Assembly (NCBI GenBank): GCA_031255615.1
Contig: JAIRSD010000190.1
Coordinates: 1-28,131 of the forward strand
Length of the DNA stretch: 28,131 nt
Reading direction: 5' to 3'
Source: Treponema sp.
GTDB taxonomy: Bacteria > Spirochaetota > Spirochaetia > Treponematales > Breznakiellaceae
Below the pieces are notes generated by a model, which searched no databases, was not told where the DNA came from, and was given only the letters and a program-made list of their open reading frames with translations. Below, one piece after another: positions 25,993-28,131 of the stretch. The position numbers were made by a program, and so were the translations under genes. Numbering within the stretch: position 1 is the first letter of the stretch; each line of letters starts with the position of its first letter.

Positions 25993-26148
25993 TTAATAGG
26001 GCTTCTTCTCGTCGGAAACCGTAAGTTTGTAGCGTCCCTTGGCCCGCCGGCGCTTCAACACCAGCCGCCCCCCCCGGGTCTTCATCCGGGCCCGGAATCC
26101 AAATTTACGGTTCCTCTTTACCCTGCTCGGTTGATAGGTTCGTTTCAT
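25993..26148 (-). CDS. rpmH: 50S ribosomal protein L34
   Basis: 51-residue L34, translated by me from the - strand: [20 protein letters not shown], then [20 protein letters not shown] and [11 protein letters not shown]. The [29 protein letters not shown] pattern is diagnostic. The extra C-terminal residues (TVSDEKKPY) make it a little longer than E. coli L34 (46). ATG 26148 has AGGAGA 8 nt upstream. It is the first gene of rpmH-rnpA-yidD-yidC-khpB. dnaA, often upstream of rpmH, is absent here. Confidence 0.97.
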   Translation of the reverse strand: MKRTYQPSRVKRNRKFGFRARMKTRGGRLVLKRRRAKGRYKLTVSDEKKPY

Positions 26149-26213
26149 GGAACATCTCCTATATAAAAAAGTTCATAAGATCCGCATAAACCGGAATAAT
26201 TTTTAAGCGGTTG

Positions 26214-26241
26214 CTGTTCGGAAACTGAAGTTTCTGAACAA
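26214..26241. repeat. Family-H stem-loop, copy H2, upstream of rpmH
   Basis: GTTCGGAAAC (26216-26225), loop TGAA, GTTTCTGAAC (26230-26239), with one G-U pair, extendable by 1-2 pairs. It shares GCTGTTCGGAAAC and patches of flanking sequence (TTTTTAA before, CTA.TA after) with the stem-loop at 8911-8940. It lies about 65-95 nt upstream of the rpmH start, in its leader or just ahead of its promoter. Confidence 0.5.
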
Positions 26242-26368
26242 CTCTAATATGTGAAAAATCCGGTACTGAAATTTTAGTTTAGACAAATTAGCGGCCCTTG
26301 ACAAGCGGAGTCCGCGGGGGAACAGCAAAGCCCGGTTGAGAACATGCCGTAATTGAGTGCGGGTTGGC

Positions 26369-26641
26369 GCGTCCCTCCTGTCCTTTGCGCGGTCTTATCC
26401 CCGTGTGCGCGGTCTCCCGCCGGAGGGGGCGCGGCGGGCGGCGGGGGGACTCCGCCTGTTTACGCGGCCGCCGCGCCAAGTCCACAGGCAAAGGACGGCA
26501 TGGAGGCCCGGCGAAAACGGCGCGCCCCCCGATTCCCCGCCGCCCCGCGCAAGGGATAGAAGCGGAATTCTCCGCCCCCGGCGGGGGCGGAGAATTGGAG
26601 CGGATAGCCCGGTCCCCGGCATGGATGCCGGGGATGCGCCC
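26369..26641 (+). repeat. Family-R modular hairpin repeat, copy R3 (core 26547-26641) with an inverted fragment at 26369-26394
   Basis: Core begins GCGCAAGGGATAGAAGCGG and ends GGGGATGCGCCC. The middle of the element is replaced by a perfect 14-bp hairpin, AATTCTCCGCCCCC (26566-26579), loop GGC, complement (26583-26596), followed by the conserved GGATAGCCCGGTCCCC and a 9-bp stem CCCCGGCAT-type hairpin. At 26369-26394 the fragment CCCTCCTGTCCTTTGCGCGG is the reverse complement of the core start. The sequence between is very GC-rich with no gene. No recognisable feature at 26642-26780 beyond a T/A-rich patch TTTTTCAAAATTTTTCC. Confidence 0.65.
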
Positions 26642-26789
26642 TTACCTGGCAGGGGGCCTTAAAACACCCGTCCCCGCGCTTGGGGGGCCTCCCGGCCACG
26701 AGGCTGGGCTTTGACCGGAAGGAGAGGGGGTTTTTCAAAATTTTTCCGAAAAAGCCAAGCGCCATGCGGGATCGCGCCCATATATGGCA

Positions 26790-26898
26790 CACCCTGTGAG
26801 GCCGGTCGATGTTTCCACGTTGCGGCCGGTCAGGGTGGGCAGCGGTCCTGGGCCGCTGAACCAAGGGGGGCCGTCCCGTATCCGCGGGGCCGGCCCCA
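26790..26898 (+). promoter_or_regulatory. Structured leader upstream of ssb
   Basis: Three consecutive stems before the ssb ribosome binding site: CACCCTG (26790-26796) with CAGGGTG (26831-26837), enclosing an inner GGCCG/CGGCC stem; CAGCGG with CCGCTG (26840-26858); and GGGGCC near 26866 with GGCCCC near 26892, ending a few bases before AGGAGG (26902-26907). Could be a regulatory leader or just GC-rich chance; no known riboswitch is recognised. Confidence 0.35.
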
Positions 26899-26912
26899 TT
26901 CAGGAGGCGTCT

Positions 26913-27395
26913 ATGAACAATCTCAACAGTATCCTTATCGAGGGCAACCTGGTACGGGATCCTCTTTTGCGGTCCACCCCCAGGGGAACCTCGATATGCA
27001 CCTTTACCCTGGCCTCCAACCGTTTCTTTAAGCAAGATACAGGATTGGAAAAGGAAGTGAGCTATTTTGACGTGGAAACCTGGGCGAAGGTGGCGGAACA
27101 CTGCTACAGCCAGGGTCGAAAGGGCCGGGGCGTTCGGGTAGTCGGCAGGCTTAAGCAGGATCGCTGGAACGGCAGCGACGGGAGGCCCCGATCCAAGGTC
27201 GCCATTGTGGCGGAGCATGTGGAATTTCGTCCCGACTTTAAGCGGGAGGCCCCCCGGGACGGCGAAGGCGCCGCCGGTATGACGGCCCCGGCCGCGTCCT
27301 ACGCGGAGGCCGCCCTGGCGGAGGAGGGCGCATTCTCCCCGGCGAGGGTTCCGGCCATGGCGGTGGCGGAACCCGGGGGAGAAGCACAGTTCTAG
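26913..27395 (+). CDS. ssb: Single-stranded DNA-binding protein
   Basis: SSB of 160 residues with an N-terminal OB fold (1-~110): MNNLNSILIEGNLVRDPLLR, TSICTFTLASNRFFKQD, SYFDVETWAKVAE, GRGVRVVGRLKQDRW, KVAIVAEHVEFRP. Start ATG 26913 is 5 nt after AGGAGG at 26902-26907; the frame is open upstream but that part is leader. The C-terminal ~50 residues are a Gly/Ala/Pro/Glu-rich tail ending PGGEAQF. The usual acidic DDDIPF-type tip that recruits repair and replication partners is lacking; only the last Phe is kept. The fast stop (TAG 27393-27395) is followed at once by repeat A2. It may be the main treponemal SSB, as its N-terminus looks typical, or a second paralogue. Confidence 0.95.
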   Translation: MNNLNSILIEGNLVRDPLLRSTPRGTSICTFTLASNRFFKQDTGLEKEVSYFDVETWAKVAEHCYSQGRKGRGVRVVGRLKQDRWNGSDGRPRSKVAIVAEHVEFRPDFKREAPRDGEGAAGMTAPAASYAEAALAEEGAFSPARVPAMAVAEPGGEAQF

Positions 27396-27396
27396 C

Positions 27397-27577
27397 AGGC
27401 TGCTTGGCCTAAAAAATCGGATATGAGGACGGAAGAAATTTACCACTAAGGCGAAGAAGGCGCACGGAAGCGGGGATTGAAGACGCTTTTTCATTCCTTC
27501 GTGTTCCTGGCGAGCCGTAGCTCGCCTTGGTGCGCCTTAGTGGTTAACATTCCTGTTCCCGGTTCTTTCGCTTGTCC
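27397..27577 (+). repeat. Family-A inverted-repeat element, copy A2, directly after the ssb stop
   Basis: AGGCTGCTTGGCCTAAAA, GGACGGAAGAAATTTACCAC, CATTCCTTCGTGTTCCTGG, GGCGAGC (loop CGTA) GCTCGCC, CCTTAGTGGTTAACATTC, GGTTCTTTCGCTTGTCC in the same order as copy A1. The right end stops at CTTGTCC, lacking the GGTGGTTTAGTGTAA.CAAGGTACT tail of A1. Confidence 0.8.
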
Positions 27578-27586
27578 AACGGCTTT

Positions 27587-27700
27587 GAGTTTTGGCGCGC
27601 CCCGCGCCAAAACCCGGACCGCGAAAAAGGGCGGGCTGCGGAGGCTTTCGCGCAAGGGATAGGAGGGATGCGGAGCAGCCGCGCCGCGGGCGGGGCCGGG
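27587..27700 (+). repeat. Truncated family-R copy R4, between two inverted family-A copies
   Basis: Arm hairpin GTTTTGGCGCG (27589-27599), loop CCC, complement (27603-27613). Core start GCGCAAGGGATAGGAGGG at 27650, then GATGCGGAGCAGCC and a shortened middle ending CCGGGATG. At about 27697-27701 it passes straight into GATAAGCG, the end of the next family-A copy, so the GCGCCC end is lost. Confidence 0.65.
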
Positions 27701-27883
27701 ATGATAAGCGAAGGAACCGGGAACAAGAATGTTAACCACGAAGGCGCACCAAGGCGAACTACGGCTCGCCAGGAACACGAAGGAATGTATATGCGCTTCC
27801 AATCCCCGGTCTTCATGCTCCTTCTTCGCCTTCGTGGTAAATTTCTTTCGTCCATATATTTGATTTTTTAGGCCAAGCGGCCT
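27701..27883 (-). repeat. Family-A inverted-repeat element, copy A3 (inverted)
   Basis: On the - strand it follows the A1/A2 order: AGGCCGCTTGGCCTAAAA, GGACGAAAGAAATTTACCAC, ATTCCTTCGTGTTCCTGG, central GGCGAGCCGTAGTTCGCC, CCTTCGTGGTTAACATTC, GGTTCCTTCGCTTATC. Its right end meets repeat R4. Confidence 0.8.
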
Positions 27884-27885
27884 TT

Positions 27886-28089
27886 CAGTACCTTGTTTAC
27901 ACTAAACCACCGGATAAGCGAAAGAACCGGGAATAGGAATGGTAACCACGAAGGGGCACCAAGGCGAGCTACGGCTCGCCAGGAACACGAAGGAATGAAA
28001 AAATGCTTCCAATCCCCGGTCTTCGTGCGCCTTCTTCGCCTTCGTGGTAAATTTCTTCCGTCGAATATCTGATTTAGTTCGCAAGGCCT
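27886..28089 (-). repeat. Family-A inverted-repeat element, copy A4 (inverted, tandem with A3)
   Basis: Same order on the - strand, with the full right tail GGTGGTTTAGTGTAAACAAGGTACT as in A1, which joins directly to the left end of A3. The central hairpin GGCGAGC/GCTCGCC with loop TACG is perfect. The remaining 28090-28131 holds nothing I recognise. Confidence 0.75.
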
Positions 28090-28131
28090 CCATCTAGATA
28101 AAATCTCACCCCACATCAGCGCGTAAGCGGA

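Noticed and set aside
26149..26300. Replication origin or dnaA upstream of rpmH
   Set aside because: No dnaA gene and no cluster of TTATCCACA-type boxes is visible; the AT-rich stretch fits a promoter region.
26288..26714. Open frames in both directions upstream of ssb
   Set aside because: Low-complexity frames across repeat R3; no conserved protein and no start signals.
27700..28089. Tandem similar repeats that could look like a CRISPR array
   Set aside because: Units are ~200 bp with internal inverted repeats and no regular 25-40 bp repeat/spacer pattern; no cas genes nearby.

Overview
The window is a GC-rich chromosomal segment of a bacterium, most likely a spirochete of the Treponema group. 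The support is indirect: the treponeme-like character of RpoC (1448 residues), SSB, KhpB/Jag and the RNase P protein, the rpmH-rnpA-yidD-yidC-khpB order, and spirochete-style lipoprotein and secreted unknowns. No rRNA or tRNA is present to settle it. No phage genes, transposase, CRISPR array or defence system is visible. The genes are mostly housekeeping; the unusual content lies between them.

Layout. (1) 1-4063: an RND efflux operon on the + strand, a periplasmic adaptor cut by the left edge followed by an HAE1-type pump. (2) 4537-6770: an RlpA/SPOR cell-wall protein, then an SfsA nuclease fused to a GIY-YIG-like DUF123 domain that has no ordinary start codon. (3) 6972-8498: an aldo/keto reductase with two 4Fe-4S clusters on the - strand, divergent from a small CopZ-like metal-binding protein. 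(4) 9141-13487: rpoC on the - strand, with no rpoB upstream. (5) 13805-14332: a DinB-family protein on the + strand. (6) 18886 down to 14421: a - strand gene run, TPR lipoprotein, TraB/PrgY-like membrane protein, pyrK, pyrD (the last two overlap by 4 bp). (7) 19354-22309: two convergent genes of unknown function, both exported or membrane-anchored. (8) 26148 down to 22513: the rpmH-rnpA-yidD-yidC-khpB operon. (9) 26913-27395: a + strand ssb gene with a structured leader.

The intergenic spaces carry at least three dispersed repeat families. Family R is a GC-rich modular element of about 95-108 bp. Its core starts GCGCAAGGGATAGGAGGG and ends GGGGATGCGCCC, and it is accompanied by perfect hairpin arms whose sequences differ between copies (copies near 8.6, 19.1, 26.6 and 27.65 kb, with a decayed relative near 4.2 kb). 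Family A is a roughly 200-bp element with imperfect terminal inverted repeats and a central GGCGAGC/GCTCGCC hairpin. It has four copies: one abuts the rpoC stop codon, one abuts the ssb stop codon, and two lie in tandem at the right edge. Family H is a short 10-13 bp stem-loop seen twice. At 27.4-27.9 kb a truncated R copy sits between two inverted A copies, forming a fold-back composite. These repeats look like non-autonomous, probably REP- or MITE-like, elements and are the best candidates here for something undescribed.

Functionally the genes cover drug efflux, cell-wall remodelling, transcription, pyrimidine synthesis, membrane protein insertion, RNA processing and single-strand DNA binding. 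The presence of pyrK-pyrD argues for a free-living or gut/environmental relative rather than a host-restricted pathogen such as T. pallidum.
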